The notes below the pieces were generated by a model that ran no database searches, was not told the origin of the DNA, and was given only the letters and a program-made list of their open reading frames with translations. The position numbers and the translations under genes were made by a program. Of a stretch of 64,000 bases of DNA, positions 30,081 to 39,732 are shown one piece after another. Position 1 is the stretch's first letter, and the number at the start of each line of letters is the position of its first letter. This DNA comes from a virus, in the IMG/VR virus record IMGVR_UViG_3300009314_000003, positions 83,989 through 147,988 of that record, one strand, 5' to 3'.

Positions 30081-31220
30081 GTGAAGAAATTTGATTATGG
30101 CGAGAATATAGATCCTGTAGAACTTAATAACAATCTACGGGATGTGGAGACCCTCCTCTCCCAGGCATACAAATACAATAATGAACTAAAAGTCCGGCAG
30201 AATATGCTCGATATGGCCCTGGGGCACATTCTTAACGCCGCTGATTCTTATGTGGATACGGCTCAACCAGATGCAACTATGTATAATGCTGCTACCACAA
30301 ACAATGGCCCCTACAATACCTTCTGGGCAGGTAATCCCCCCAGACTGGTTACACCAATTACCTTTGATGGTACAGAAACCATGAACAATCTGGATGTGGT
30401 TAGGGGTAAATTAGTTCTTAAGTCCAAGGCCTCCCACTCTAAAATTCCTCTTGTCAAGAATGACTATAATGAAGACCGCCCAGCGGCGGGGACAACTATT
30501 CTTATGGAAGCTGGCTCTGAAAAGATTGAATTGGGCGACCAGGAACTTGCCTGGGCCATTCTCTCACCAGATCTCATCTGGTGTTATAGATCGAGTACCT
30601 CTTCCATAACCTTGAGTATATCCACACCGCCCAGTAGTTCCCCTGTTGTTAATCACATATCCACAGATGCTATCTTCCCAAATAAAGAACACACCATAAA
30701 ATATGTAAACGCCGCCGGTCGCACAGTACCCCTAGGATCCCAAAGGGGTAGCAGTGACTTCTATTTCCCAGGAGACAAATTTGGCGGCAGAATTGTACTT
30801 ATCCTCAATGGTATTAGCGTTGGTAGTAATACCTATGTCTACGGCCTCTCCCAGGTAAGAGCATCTGAAGAGGTATTTCAACCCTCAGGGTACCTTCTCA
30901 AGGAAATTAGTCTTTATAACAATGCAACCTACCTGGGGGATAAGTCTCTTTTCCTTGATGCTATTAATTATAATGGCACCATTCCAGCTTCCAGATTCAG
31001 TGACGCAGTAAGAATTCAATTAGGACATGGGTTGAACGAGGAGCGGCAGGATCTTGTTAGTGTGCTCTTTGACTCGGACATTCACCCTCTTGAGAACCCA
31101 TCCGGCATCGATTTAGGAATCGGAGGTACGATATGGGCCAAAATTACACTTAACCTGGTAAATAAGGATACAACACCCTCCTTATCAGGCCTCTTGATGG
31201 AGTACTCAGTAGGTGTCTAA
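30081..31220 (+). CDS. Structural protein with helical N-terminus
   Basis: 379 residues from a GTG that directly follows the previous stop. The first ~60 residues are helical (VELNNNLRDVETLLSQAYKYNN) and the rest is beta with Gly/Ser-rich loops. The form fits a short fibre or connector with a trimerising stalk. No motif points to a reaction. Confidence 0.55.
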   Translation: MKKFDYGENIDPVELNNNLRDVETLLSQAYKYNNELKVRQNMLDMALGHILNAADSYVDTAQPDATMYNAATTNNGPYNTFWAGNPPRLVTPITFDGTETMNNLDVVRGKLVLKSKASHSKIPLVKNDYNEDRPAAGTTILMEAGSEKIELGDQELAWAILSPDLIWCYRSSTSSITLSISTPPSSSPVVNHISTDAIFPNKEHTIKYVNAAGRTVPLGSQRGSSDFYFPGDKFGGRIVLILNGISVGSNTYVYGLSQVRASEEVFQPSGYLLKEISLYNNATYLGDKSLFLDAINYNGTIPASRFSDAVRIQLGHGLNEERQDLVSVLFDSDIHPLENPSGIDLGIGGTIWAKITLNLVNKDTTPSLSGLLMEYSVGV

Positions 31221-31224
31221 AGAG

Positions 31225-31266
31225 ATGAATAAATTAAGTGAGTTGGCTGGCGCGTTAAACAAGTAA
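31225..31266 (+). CDS. 13-codon leader-like reading frame
   Basis: ATG at 31225 reads MNKLSELAGALNK and stops at 31266; the stop and the following AAGGAG supply the ribosome site for the gene at 31276. The peptide loosely resembles the N-terminus of the protein at 39818 (MKLSELINSADALG). It may be a coupling leader, a relic, or chance. Confidence 0.3.
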   Translation: MNKLSELAGALNK

Positions 31267-31275
31267 GGAGATGAT

Positions 31276-31632
31276 ATGTCAGTAAGTGATACAAGTTTCA
31301 TGGCTTTAGAATATAAGGTGGACACACTAACAAGAGAACTGCAGCAGCTTAAGACAGATCTCACAAACTATCAAACACAGTCTGCGGCCAGTGCAGAAGC
31401 ACATGACCTCTCAAGTAGGATTAACATTATAGCCGATGACCTAAGCAATATGGACGCGAAGCTGGCCCTTGTTAAATTACCCTCGGAGACACAGTACTAC
31501 CTCAAAGAAAATGATATACGTGGACTTAAGAGTGTAGTAGACCAAGCAAGAGCCCTAAAGGCTTATGTCGATAGCACCCTCAAGGGTATTTTAGCTGTGG
31601 TAACTAAGATGGAACAGGATAGGAACAGTTAG
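31276..31632 (+). CDS. Coiled-coil protein
   Basis: 118 residues with heptad-like helices (ALEYKVDTLTRELQQLKTDL and later SSRINIIADDLSNMDAKL). A good Shine-Dalgarno (AAGGAG) lies about 7 bases upstream. Likely an assembly factor or short stalk between fibre genes. Function not recognised. Confidence 0.65.
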   Translation: MSVSDTSFMALEYKVDTLTRELQQLKTDLTNYQTQSAASAEAHDLSSRINIIADDLSNMDAKLALVKLPSETQYYLKENDIRGLKSVVDQARALKAYVDSTLKGILAVVTKMEQDRNS

Positions 31633-31633
31633 A

Positions 31634-32029
31634 ATGTCCGCGGTAAGATATGCAACAACTATTCCCTTCCCTCGTGCCACGGTAAGTATAACCAGACAGG
31701 GCACACTCATCCGGTACTTCCGGGCCTCCGATGAGGACGGACAAGTTGAATTCTATGACTATGAACTCCCTTATGGTTATAAGTGGGATGTGAAGTATCG
31801 CCCATCAGGACAGAGTTATTGGAACTTTCACGAGGCTGTAGAATTACTGGAAGGTTTTGATGAGGGAGGTGTTGATATAGCACCCCCAGATGGCTCCACA
31901 TATAGCACTACTTACACTGGTCTTGATGATGAAGGAGGTAATGGTATAGCACCCCCAGGTGGCCCCACATATAACATAACACCCCCAGATGGCTCCACAT
32001 ATAGCACTACTTACACTGGTCTTGACTAA
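31634..32029 (+). CDS. Small tail protein with duplicated Gly/Pro/Thr-rich C-terminus
   Basis: 131 residues. The N-terminal ~75 form a carboxypeptidase-regulatory- or fibronectin-like beta unit (ATVSITRQGTLIRYFRA... GYKWDVKYRPSG). The C-terminus repeats the peptide APPDGSTYSTTYTGLD in two full copies with a partial one between (APPGGPTYN). A 46-bp perfect DNA repeat underlies this. Low-complexity tails of this kind can vary in length quickly. Role unknown. Confidence 0.6.
   Translation: MSAVRYATTIPFPRATVSITRQGTLIRYFRASDEDGQVEFYDYELPYGYKWDVKYRPSGQSYWNFHEAVELLEGFDEGGVDIAPPDGSTYSTTYTGLDDEGGNGIAPPGGPTYNITPPDGSTYSTTYTGLD
31881..32025 (+). repeat. 46-bp direct repeat at the 3' end of the 31634 gene
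   Basis: Bases 31881-31926 equal 31980-32025, offset 99 bp (33 codons). A degenerate partial copy lies at about 31948-31973. The copies are in frame and encode the repeated PPDGSTYSTTYTGL peptide. Confidence 0.9.
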
Positions 32030-32031
32030 AT

Positions 32032-33336
32032 ATGTCACAAGAGGTTCACGAAAAGGCCTACAGTATTGCATGCACGGGAGCTGTCGACAATATCGGTGGA
32101 ACAAATGTAGACACATACAAGATATTCGCCGAGGAGATTATTGGTAATCCAGGCGATCCCGCCGTAGGAGATTTCAACTCTGCCTCCTTCATTGGGGAAA
32201 TAAATAACCTTCCCTACCTCCCTTGTTACTATAAATTTCCCACCCAACCCGATTATAATCAACTTAAGCTTAGGAATTCAAACGGAGAATCTATTTCCCC
32301 CGGCGAGGCTCCTGTCTACGGCCCTGACAATGTTTACATCTTCAAATGGCGCACCTGGGAACATGGTAAGTGGTATAGAGTATGGATCCTAGCCGTTGAC
32401 CAAACAGGGAATATGGAGAGCCTTAACGCCTCTGGTATTCCCAATAGCCTGGATAAAGCCCTCTTCACCACACCTATCCTGGAGGAAGATGAACTCATTT
32501 TCAATGCAGCTCCAATCCTATCTGTTCTAGAAGGTGTATCTGGGGAGGATGAGGCTGATGCTGATGTAAATAAAGCAGAAACTTCAACAGCAATCTTCAC
32601 CTTCGATAACCTAACTACGTTCCTGGGAAAGTTGTCTAAGATTGTCATCCATTATAAGAAGTCCGTGGATACTATCTATCACCCATTTTCTGAGTTTAAA
32701 TACCATACAGATATGGATGATGTAACCTCCTCCACAGCCACATACCGTAAATCATTCACAATAGAGGATAAGCCTACAAACTACGACTTCAGGGCTATAT
32801 TTCTTAATCCATATGATATTCCAGCCAAGGTTGGTGGGGATATTTTACAGGTAAACGATTCTTCAGTCACTTTCAATGGTGTACCAGACTTCTCTGAGTT
32901 TGCGGGAGTTACAAACCTTGAGGTGAGAATTGGTGATAACTGGAGTGAAGCAGGGGGCCATCTGCCAGGCCTCACAGCCTATTTACGATGGGATAATATG
33001 TACAATCATTCTGATATACAGGGCCATCCCCACGCAGATGGAATTGATAGAGATACCACACAAGCACAATGGGATTCTATTTCCCATTACATAATCTTCA
33101 TGTATAAGGCAGGGGCCGCAGGCCTTACTCCTGCTAATACATATCCTGATCCTGATGAGGTTAATGGAGAGTGGTTCGTAGTTGGTGAGATCCCAAGTCC
33201 ACACGACCTATCTATTGGTAGTATAGAATATCCTGTCAAGTGCCCAGCCGGCGCCTCATTGGCCTTCTGGGTAGGCGCCGCAACAAACACTACAAAAACT
33301 ACGACAGAACAAATTACAAGGGGTATAGTAGAATAA
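32032..33336 (+). CDS. Fibre or tail protein with fibronectin-like domains
   Basis: 434 residues starting two bases after the preceding stop. It reads as two or three beta sandwiches: VYIFKWRTWEHGKWYRVWILAVDQ, then NLTTFLGKLSKIVIHYKKS, and a C-terminal unit with WDNMYNHSDIQGHPHADG. The last unit has several His and Asp that could hold a metal. Probable host-contact or fibre-shaft protein. Confidence 0.55.
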   Translation: MSQEVHEKAYSIACTGAVDNIGGTNVDTYKIFAEEIIGNPGDPAVGDFNSASFIGEINNLPYLPCYYKFPTQPDYNQLKLRNSNGESISPGEAPVYGPDNVYIFKWRTWEHGKWYRVWILAVDQTGNMESLNASGIPNSLDKALFTTPILEEDELIFNAAPILSVLEGVSGEDEADADVNKAETSTAIFTFDNLTTFLGKLSKIVIHYKKSVDTIYHPFSEFKYHTDMDDVTSSTATYRKSFTIEDKPTNYDFRAIFLNPYDIPAKVGGDILQVNDSSVTFNGVPDFSEFAGVTNLEVRIGDNWSEAGGHLPGLTAYLRWDNMYNHSDIQGHPHADGIDRDTTQAQWDSISHYIIFMYKAGAAGLTPANTYPDPDEVNGEWFVVGEIPSPHDLSIGSIEYPVKCPAGASLAFWVGAATNTTKTTTEQITRGIVE

Positions 33337-33339
33337 ATT

Positions 33340-34311
33340 ATGCCTAGTGGTAATAACACCAGCTTCATAAGTAATATAACCACCGACACGGGTCTATTTA
33401 AGGATGACCGGGTTGTTAAATTGATTGATACATCTTCCGGAGTAATAAAGCCTGACCTGGGAGATGGGGATGATAAAGCTCTTACAGACACACTTCTAAA
33501 CGCCAGAAGCACGTCAAACAATATAGCAGGGGCGAGTATTGAGGGGTTCCTTGTTACCTTCGACAACGAGACATACGCCGCCAGAACAGGCTCGAATATA
33601 GGTAATGATACCAGGCCCATCGAAGGACAAGACATACGTAGCAGGATCCCCGCAGAAGGTATCCGTATAGGCAACGTAGGTCGGTTAGAAGATTTAGTAG
33701 AACACGATGGCACATACGCCAAAGTTAAAAATACGGCCAGGATAGGTAATACCCCCGTCACCTCGGTTGAGGTGGGTACCGACCGTTCAACTACCCACCT
33801 AAACACAGACGGGCTTAACCCAGAAAGCGCCATCGGGCGAGCGGTGATGCAAACAGTTATCTGGTCTGACAACTCAGTCGCCCGTACGAGTGGAGTTGAG
33901 GCATCCGCAAATAGTGCAATAGAGGAAGGCAGTTCATCCTGGAAGGTAAAGGCCGTAATCCCGTACACATATGACCCAGAGGATAAGGCTCTGGCTCTGA
34001 CCTCTCAAATGGGATCGGACAATCTTGACTGGGGTGGATATATGCGCTTATCAATACATGAAATGAACTCAGATGGTACATTAGGAAATAATAAAGGGGA
34101 TTCGCCGTACGCAACCGGTGGTGGCACTAATTACTCTGAGAAAAACACCGTCCTCAATCTTACCGGCCTCGGTCTGGTAGAAGGTACTATGTACTATCTA
34201 ACGATAAAGGCTATGAGTTACGCGGGTAAAATCCTCCTCTTAAACCCAGTTATAAAGACATCGGGCATAACTGATTATTGGCAACCTGCAGACCAAAATT
34301 CCTCCTCATAA
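33340..34311 (+). CDS. Tail or fibre protein of unknown function
   Basis: 323 residues, beta-rich, with a C-terminal fibronectin-like segment (MRLSIHEMNSDGTLGN... GLGLVEGTMYYLTIKAMSYAG). It begins 3 bases after the previous stop, and its stop shares one base with the next ATG. A long frame on the opposite strand is a codon-bias shadow. Confidence 0.55.
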   Translation: MPSGNNTSFISNITTDTGLFKDDRVVKLIDTSSGVIKPDLGDGDDKALTDTLLNARSTSNNIAGASIEGFLVTFDNETYAARTGSNIGNDTRPIEGQDIRSRIPAEGIRIGNVGRLEDLVEHDGTYAKVKNTARIGNTPVTSVEVGTDRSTTHLNTDGLNPESAIGRAVMQTVIWSDNSVARTSGVEASANSAIEEGSSSWKVKAVIPYTYDPEDKALALTSQMGSDNLDWGGYMRLSIHEMNSDGTLGNNKGDSPYATGGGTNYSEKNTVLNLTGLGLVEGTMYYLTIKAMSYAGKILLLNPVIKTSGITDYWQPADQNSSS

Positions 34312-35108
34312 TGCCTTTCACTAGACACAGTAAAAGACCTAATAACACGAATGGAGAAGTGTCCTCCTATCACTCCCAACTGTTTCGACGCGGAATTGGA
34401 GGCCACTCTGCAGGACAAATAAATCAAGCCGGAAAGAATTACTATAACCCACAGGACAATAGTCTGGTTGGGTGTTGGTTGTTTGACGGCGGTGTTGGTA
34501 CAATAGTAAATGATGAAAGTCTGTACAATAGTACTGCATACCCAGGGACAATAGGGAATTGGGTTAATGATGGTATGCAGTTTGATGCTAGTCAAGAGCA
34601 ATACCTATCCGTTCTCCCAGACAGCCACCTGGATCAGGACAGCTCCCTATCAATACTCAGCTGGATAAAGCTGGATACAATTACAACATCTATGTGCGTT
34701 CTATGTAAGAGTTCACAAAACAACACCTCCGTGGACTATTACCTGGAGGTAACAACAACTGGCAAGTTAATTATGGGTTGTTATGATGGTGTATGGCATC
34801 CAACGGAGGGAGCAACTTCACTCACAACGGACCGGTGGTACTTAGTTGGTGGTACCTTCGATGGTTCTATTTTTAGGATTTACCTTGATGGGGTTATGGA
34901 TAATAATACCACAGAAAGTGTTTCTAAACTACCAATGGGCGGAACGTTGGAGTTTGGCCGGTTTAATAATGGTATACCGGGCAACTATTTTAATGGTACA
35001 ATACACAGTATCTTCATCTGTGCACGTAATCTTTCAGCTCAAGAAATCGAGAATATATATGACGCAGGGCCTTACTACTCTACAGAGACTCTCTCCTATG
35101 AGTTATAA
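34311..35108 (+). CDS. LamG/concanavalin-like fibre protein (first of four)
   Basis: 265 residues from the ATG at 34311 (MPFTRHSK); the TAATG overlap with the upstream stop supports this start over an in-frame ATG at 34278. The LamG fold is clear: SLVGCWLFDGG, LSILSWIKLDTI, RWYLVGGTFDGS, FRIYLDGVMDN and IFICARNLSAQEI. LamG modules bind glycans or proteins, so host-surface recognition is likely. It is the first of four consecutive LamG genes. Confidence 0.8.
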   Translation: MPFTRHSKRPNNTNGEVSSYHSQLFRRGIGGHSAGQINQAGKNYYNPQDNSLVGCWLFDGGVGTIVNDESLYNSTAYPGTIGNWVNDGMQFDASQEQYLSVLPDSHLDQDSSLSILSWIKLDTITTSMCVLCKSSQNNTSVDYYLEVTTTGKLIMGCYDGVWHPTEGATSLTTDRWYLVGGTFDGSIFRIYLDGVMDNNTTESVSKLPMGGTLEFGRFNNGIPGNYFNGTIHSIFICARNLSAQEIENIYDAGPYYSTETLSYEL

Positions 35109-35146
35109 CACAGAAGACAGGAAAACTAGGAGATAGAAAGTACATA

Positions 35147-36817
35147 ATGCCATATTCAAAGGCAAAAGGAAGTATCATAGTCAAACCCTCCTTCATCAGA
35201 GATGCGCCGCGTATTAAGGTTGGGGCATCACCCATTATCACACTACAAGATACTGAAACAGGAGATCAATGCATGTTAGGTTATAATCCCCCCTGCATAG
35301 TCCCCGGCTGCATTGGATTATGGGATTTTAGTGATGCCAGCAGTGCGGGTTTGTATGATAAGAGCAGAGCAGGTAATAATCTCTTGCTCTATAACACATG
35401 GACCCCAGAACAATATAAGGACTCAATATTTGGTGCTTCTTACACCTTTAATAGCAATAATTACACAGGCATAGTTGATAACTTCTCTGTAGGAGGTGCC
35501 TTTACTATCGAGGTCCTTCTAAGAATTATAACCGATGGCTCAGATAAGTGGATCATTGATTTTGATCAGGGTGGACAGTATGGCTGCTATCTAATGCAGG
35601 TCGGAGGTAATGATTTTCGATTTAGTGCCTACGGAACGGAAATTAGTTCGGGTTTTATAGTTGGAGATCAAATAGATAAGTGGGTACACCTGGCTGGTAC
35701 TTATGATGGTACATCACTGTATCTATATATCAACGGAAAGAAATGGAATAGTGGAACTGCATCTTCTCAAGACCTAGTAAATAAAACCCTAACAATAGCC
35801 GCAAGGAATGATGGGTCTTCCCCAGCAGACTATGAAATAGCAGCAGTACGTATATGCCTTAGGGCTCTAAGACCCTACGAATTTATACATCATTGGTATT
35901 TTAACTCGATAGTTGGTGGGTATATAAGTTCAAATGGCGCAGTGTTATTCAATGATCAGATATCAACCTTCAGAAGCGGAAAGGTGTTTACCGTACAAGC
36001 TGATTGGAATAGCGAAAACAGTTTTAAATCAAGTAATATAATAGTTAACGGCATCAGAGGTATCCCTGATGAGGGTTTTGTACAAAGTCAAAAGGATTTC
36101 TCCAAACTTGTAGTTGGCGGAACACCATACAGTAACAGCAAGACAGTGGGTATGTGGGTTTTCGATGGTAGTCTTACTTCCGAGGGAAAAGTAGTTGATT
36201 GGTCCGCAAATAGTAACCCCGCCGACCTTATCGGATTAACTGAAGAGGACCTGGTAAATACTTACTACGGAAGGTATTATGAAACAGACACCTCCAAGTA
36301 TGTAAGTATTCCTAACAATAATATGTCCCTTGACTTCCTATCAGGGGATGCAACAATAGACATACTGGTATCAATACCGGACACATCTCTGGATACTGTA
36401 TTACTATCTAGATTTGAGGATGAAAATAACTTTCTCATTCTCAAATACAATTCCACAGCCGAGGAATTAGAAGCATCCATCAAACTTGGCGGGGCCTATA
36501 TACACCAAGCCATCGCTGGTTGGTCTCCTATTCAGGAGAATTGGTATCACATTGCGTGGGCCATTGAAAATGGGTTAGCTAATCACTTATTCGTTGATGG
36601 GGTTGAAGCAGCACTAACAACCGATATACACACCGGGGGAAATATATTAATCTCTGCTCCAATTGAGATAGCCAAGTATGATACTTCATTTAGCGGACTG
36701 AGAATGGCATTCCTTAGAGTCTCTTCCTGTGTCATGACCTCTGACGAAGCTTCTGTACATGGCCAGTGTTTGTTCAAGGGTGACATATCCGTGCAGGACT
36801 TACTACTACCGAGTTAA
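35147..36817 (+). CDS. Double LamG-domain fibre protein
   Basis: 556 residues with two LamG units. The first is ~45-245 (CIGLWDFSDASSAG, FTIEVLLRII, WVHLAGTYDGTSLYLYING). The second is ~325-550 (TVGMWVFDGSLTSEG, TIDILVSIPD, WYHIAWAIENG, LFVDGVEA). A ~70-residue linker with a predicted strand pair separates them. It probably presents two carbohydrate-binding heads. Gap to the upstream gene is 38 bp. Confidence 0.8.
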   Translation: MPYSKAKGSIIVKPSFIRDAPRIKVGASPIITLQDTETGDQCMLGYNPPCIVPGCIGLWDFSDASSAGLYDKSRAGNNLLLYNTWTPEQYKDSIFGASYTFNSNNYTGIVDNFSVGGAFTIEVLLRIITDGSDKWIIDFDQGGQYGCYLMQVGGNDFRFSAYGTEISSGFIVGDQIDKWVHLAGTYDGTSLYLYINGKKWNSGTASSQDLVNKTLTIAARNDGSSPADYEIAAVRICLRALRPYEFIHHWYFNSIVGGYISSNGAVLFNDQISTFRSGKVFTVQADWNSENSFKSSNIIVNGIRGIPDEGFVQSQKDFSKLVVGGTPYSNSKTVGMWVFDGSLTSEGKVVDWSANSNPADLIGLTEEDLVNTYYGRYYETDTSKYVSIPNNNMSLDFLSGDATIDILVSIPDTSLDTVLLSRFEDENNFLILKYNSTAEELEASIKLGGAYIHQAIAGWSPIQENWYHIAWAIENGLANHLFVDGVEAALTTDIHTGGNILISAPIEIAKYDTSFSGLRMAFLRVSSCVMTSDEASVHGQCLFKGDISVQDLLLPS

Positions 36818-36827
36818 ATATATCTAT

Positions 36828-37586
36828 ATGGGCAAAATACTCACACGTAACCAGATAGCAACAATTACCCGGGCTGAGAAACCACTTAGTATGTTGGGGA
36901 CGGCGGACTACTTCGCTCCTACCCAACACCTTGGGTACCACCCGGAAGAGTTCTCGGTGGAGGCTGGTACTTTACTATGTATGAATTTCACACAGGAAAG
37001 TAGTGATGGGGGAACAACACTGTATGATCTATCAACAGGTAACCATCACGGGACAATAACTGGAGCTACATGGTCAACAAATTCTGTGTGGCGTGAGAGT
37101 TTAGAATTTAATGGAGTTGATAACTACATTGATCTAGGTAGTTATGAAAATATGCAGAGTGCTGCGCTCAATATAACCCTCGAGGCCTGGGTAAAGATTA
37201 ACCTAATCCAGACGGGGGGAGTAATTACTTTTATAGATACCAGCTTGATACCAACCTTCTCGCTCTCCATCTTAGTTTCGGGGTCAACTACCTACCCAAG
37301 TTTTGAAATTAATAATACGACTACATACAGCGACACCTACGATATAAACGATGGTAACTGGCATTATCTCGCTGCTACTTACAATGGTACCGCTATAGCA
37401 CTCTATGATCAAGGGGAGAGGATTAGCTCAACCAATCTACACGGGGCCATAAATTACAATGGCGATGAAAATATGTATATAGGTAAGACAGGTACGGACA
37501 TATTTGGTGGAAACATCGCGGGGGTTCGCATAACCAGAAGATATAAGCCGACGCTCGCCTTACATAAGTACTACCATGGAGGATAA
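36828..37586 (+). CDS. LamG-domain fibre protein
   Basis: 252 residues from MGKILTRNQIATITRAEK at 36828; this begins after the previous stop, whereas an upstream in-frame ATG at 36759 would overlap it by 59 bases. LamG hallmarks: LLCMNFTQESSDGG, LEFNGVDNYIDLG, LEAWVKINLI, WHYLAATYNGTAIALYDQG. No Shine-Dalgarno is obvious, so translation may depend on the upstream gene. It overlaps the next ATG by one base. Confidence 0.78.
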   Translation: MGKILTRNQIATITRAEKPLSMLGTADYFAPTQHLGYHPEEFSVEAGTLLCMNFTQESSDGGTTLYDLSTGNHHGTITGATWSTNSVWRESLEFNGVDNYIDLGSYENMQSAALNITLEAWVKINLIQTGGVITFIDTSLIPTFSLSILVSGSTTYPSFEINNTTTYSDTYDINDGNWHYLAATYNGTAIALYDQGERISSTNLHGAINYNGDENMYIGKTGTDIFGGNIAGVRITRRYKPTLALHKYYHGG

Positions 37587-38908
37587 TGGCCATGCCTGAA
37601 CAATGTATGTGTTACATACCCTTTGATAACAGTAATGCTGGCGGGCGGGTAGTATCAGAATGGTATAACCAGAATCTACCCATAGAAGGAAAACCACCCC
37701 TACTGAGAGGTAAGCCCTGGGCCCATTCAGGTAGACATGGAATGATGCTGGCGGAGGCTACCACTAACCTGAAGAGCCTTGGTGATTTCTCAGATGGTTC
37801 CCTTGGCAGCTTAACGGCCGGGGGAAATAATTCATTGGAAATAGCCACAGAGTTAGCTCTCTTTGGAAATTACTCCGCCAAGGTAGAGTACCAAAACTCC
37901 AACGAATTATGCACCGATAGTCTAACCCTATCAGGCAATATTACTTACCACGTTAGTTGCTATATTTGGGTTCCCCCCACCTGGGACTCCAATGATACAA
38001 TTCGCATTGAGCCAGATACATCCGCATTTAATGGATATTACTCGGTCAAGAGTAATTGGGCCGGAAACGCTCCAGAGATGTATGGAACCTGGCACAGACT
38101 TGTAACAGAGGTAACAACTCAAGATTTAGTCGGTAGCCCTGTAGCTGCCTACTTCAAACTTCAAACATATTCAGGGCCTACGCCGGGTAGGTTTCTTTAT
38201 TTAGATGGAATACAACTTGAAGAGAAAGCATATGCCACACCCTTTGATGTTACTAACAAGGATGGAATCACACCTAGAAAGACGCAACATCTTCGTATTC
38301 CAACTGCTGGAAACTTTCCCGGGCCTGGAGGAGGTTCAATATCAATCAACCTCCGGCCCTGTTGGAATAATAATACAACCGGTAAAGACAGAGTTCTATT
38401 TTCCATGGAGGATTCCCTTACGGATAGCTGGCTTATATTTTACGATAACATGAACGAACAATTTGTCTTTAGGATGCAGAGTGGAGACAACTTTACAGAT
38501 ATAAGAAGCCCAACGCAAACCATTTCCACGGGGGAACTTGTTACACTCATTACCACGTGGAATGGTACGGAGGGACAATTGTATGTCAATGGACTAGAAG
38601 CTAAAACTGATAGTAGAATACAATGCAGCATAAGAACACCGAGTACCATAGTACTTGGAGATCGTCAGGCAGAACTTGGTAGTTGGACGGCTAATGCCTC
38701 CTTCAATGAGGTGGGTATATTTAACTTCCCCCTCACGCATAGACAGGTGTTAGACATCAACCATATAGCAGAGGCCGGTTACTTGCTTAGCAACCATGGC
38801 AATATCGCGAGGGACCCCAAGTACCACCCTACAATCACTGATCCGGAGAGTGGAATGATTTTCATAGGCACGGACTACAACATTAATGGTACTAATGTGG
38901 CCTACTAG
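37586..38908 (+). CDS. LamG fibre protein ending in the first part of an Ig-like domain
   Basis: 440 residues, starting at ATG 37586 or 37592 behind a GGAGG. A carbohydrate-binding-like sheet (~60-215) and a LamG unit (~240-395, GGSISINLRPCWNN, VTLITTWNGTEGQLYVNG) are present. The last ~28 residues (PTITDPESG..IFIGTDYNINGT) match the opening strands of a bacterial Ig-like domain and stop mid-domain. The missing strands appear at the start of the next gene (39038). Either the ancestral gene was split, or two proteins share the domain. Confidence 0.75.
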   Translation: MAMPEQCMCYIPFDNSNAGGRVVSEWYNQNLPIEGKPPLLRGKPWAHSGRHGMMLAEATTNLKSLGDFSDGSLGSLTAGGNNSLEIATELALFGNYSAKVEYQNSNELCTDSLTLSGNITYHVSCYIWVPPTWDSNDTIRIEPDTSAFNGYYSVKSNWAGNAPEMYGTWHRLVTEVTTQDLVGSPVAAYFKLQTYSGPTPGRFLYLDGIQLEEKAYATPFDVTNKDGITPRKTQHLRIPTAGNFPGPGGGSISINLRPCWNNNTTGKDRVLFSMEDSLTDSWLIFYDNMNEQFVFRMQSGDNFTDIRSPTQTISTGELVTLITTWNGTEGQLYVNGLEAKTDSRIQCSIRTPSTIVLGDRQAELGSWTANASFNEVGIFNFPLTHRQVLDINHIAEAGYLLSNHGNIARDPKYHPTITDPESGMIFIGTDYNINGTNVAY

Positions 38909-38974
38909 CGGCAGTGCAGGGCCATACACGTTTCTCGGTATATACCATTGACATATCTATAGTAGAGAAACAAT

Positions 38975-39009
38975 TTTAACACAACTTCCTCGAGGAGATT
39001 GTTGTTAAA
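38975..39009. other. Imperfect inverted repeat between split Ig genes
   Basis: TTTAACACAACTT and the complementary arm GATTGTTGTTAAA enclose CCTCGAGG. The arms pair with one or two bulges. It lies in the 129-bp gap separating the two halves of an Ig-like domain. It could be a transcript-processing hairpin or weak terminator; no T-run follows. Confidence 0.55.
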
Positions 39010-39037
39010 CTCATACAAAATAGGATAACTAATAATA

Positions 39038-39706
39038 ATGCCAGATGTAAACACAGTAACTATTTACGGCGGGGCGCTGGCGGGCACCGTGATCGGCGAG
39101 GCAACATATAATGCTGCAGCACAAACCTGGACCTATAGTGCCTCGGGTCTCAGTGGTTTTAACATGCTTAAGGCAGTATCCGAGGATTTAGCCGGTAACA
39201 TAGCCGCTAGTAGTGTAATCAAAGCATATTTCGGGGCTACACAGATACCAAGTGCGGATCTAATTGATGATAGTGGAGCAAGTGATACTGATAACATCAC
39301 TAATGACAATAGCCCCCGGATCAACTTTGCTCTTGATCTATCCTCCTGTGTAACTGCTATGGGTGTAAATATGTCTGCTTCCTCTATAACAACAGTATAC
39401 CTGGAACGAAAACCTAATAGCGATGCCGATTGGGCTGACGCAGTAGAAATGTCTACCGACGCACCAACTATAACTGTGGCAACCGGAGCTGTTTCACACG
39501 ACTTCACCCAGGCAACTCTTGCTGATGATGATTATGACGTTCGGCTCCGATGGAAAGATGCATTGGGTACTTACTCAAGTTATAGTGACATACTTACCTT
39601 CAGAGTAGATACCTCAGTCCCCGCACCAACTATAACCACACCGGGATGGGGTGATGGGGTGATATATATTGGTAGTACCATCAATATGGCAGGTACCGCT
39701 ACTTAA
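39038..39706 (+). CDS. Ig-like fibre protein lacking the domain start and domain end
   Basis: 222 residues. It opens mid-domain with PDVNTVTIYGGALAG and the closing strands LKAVSEDLAGN of an Ig-like unit whose first strands are at the end of the preceding gene. A central beta unit follows (VDTSVP linker at its end). The C-terminus is the opening of another Ig-like unit (PTITTPGWGDG..IYIGSTINMAGTA) that breaks off where the upstream protein does. The rest of this second unit is encoded at 40178. Reasonable as one link of a fibre chain. Confidence 0.65.
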   Translation: MPDVNTVTIYGGALAGTVIGEATYNAAAQTWTYSASGLSGFNMLKAVSEDLAGNIAASSVIKAYFGATQIPSADLIDDSGASDTDNITNDNSPRINFALDLSSCVTAMGVNMSASSITTVYLERKPNSDADWADAVEMSTDAPTITVATGAVSHDFTQATLADDDYDVRLRWKDALGTYSSYSDILTFRVDTSVPAPTITTPGWGDGVIYIGSTINMAGTAT

Positions 39707-39732
39707 ATAGTAATAACACACACACATGCATA

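Noticed and set aside
33087-33968. A 293-codon frame on the - strand
   Set aside because: It lies opposite two well-formed, tightly spaced + strand fibre genes, has no ribosome site and reads Ser/Leu/Arg-rich as antisense shadows do.
38945-38976. Sigma70 promoter in the gap between split Ig genes
   Set aside because: A TTGACA is present at 38948, but the base string 17 bases later (CAATTT) is a poor -10.
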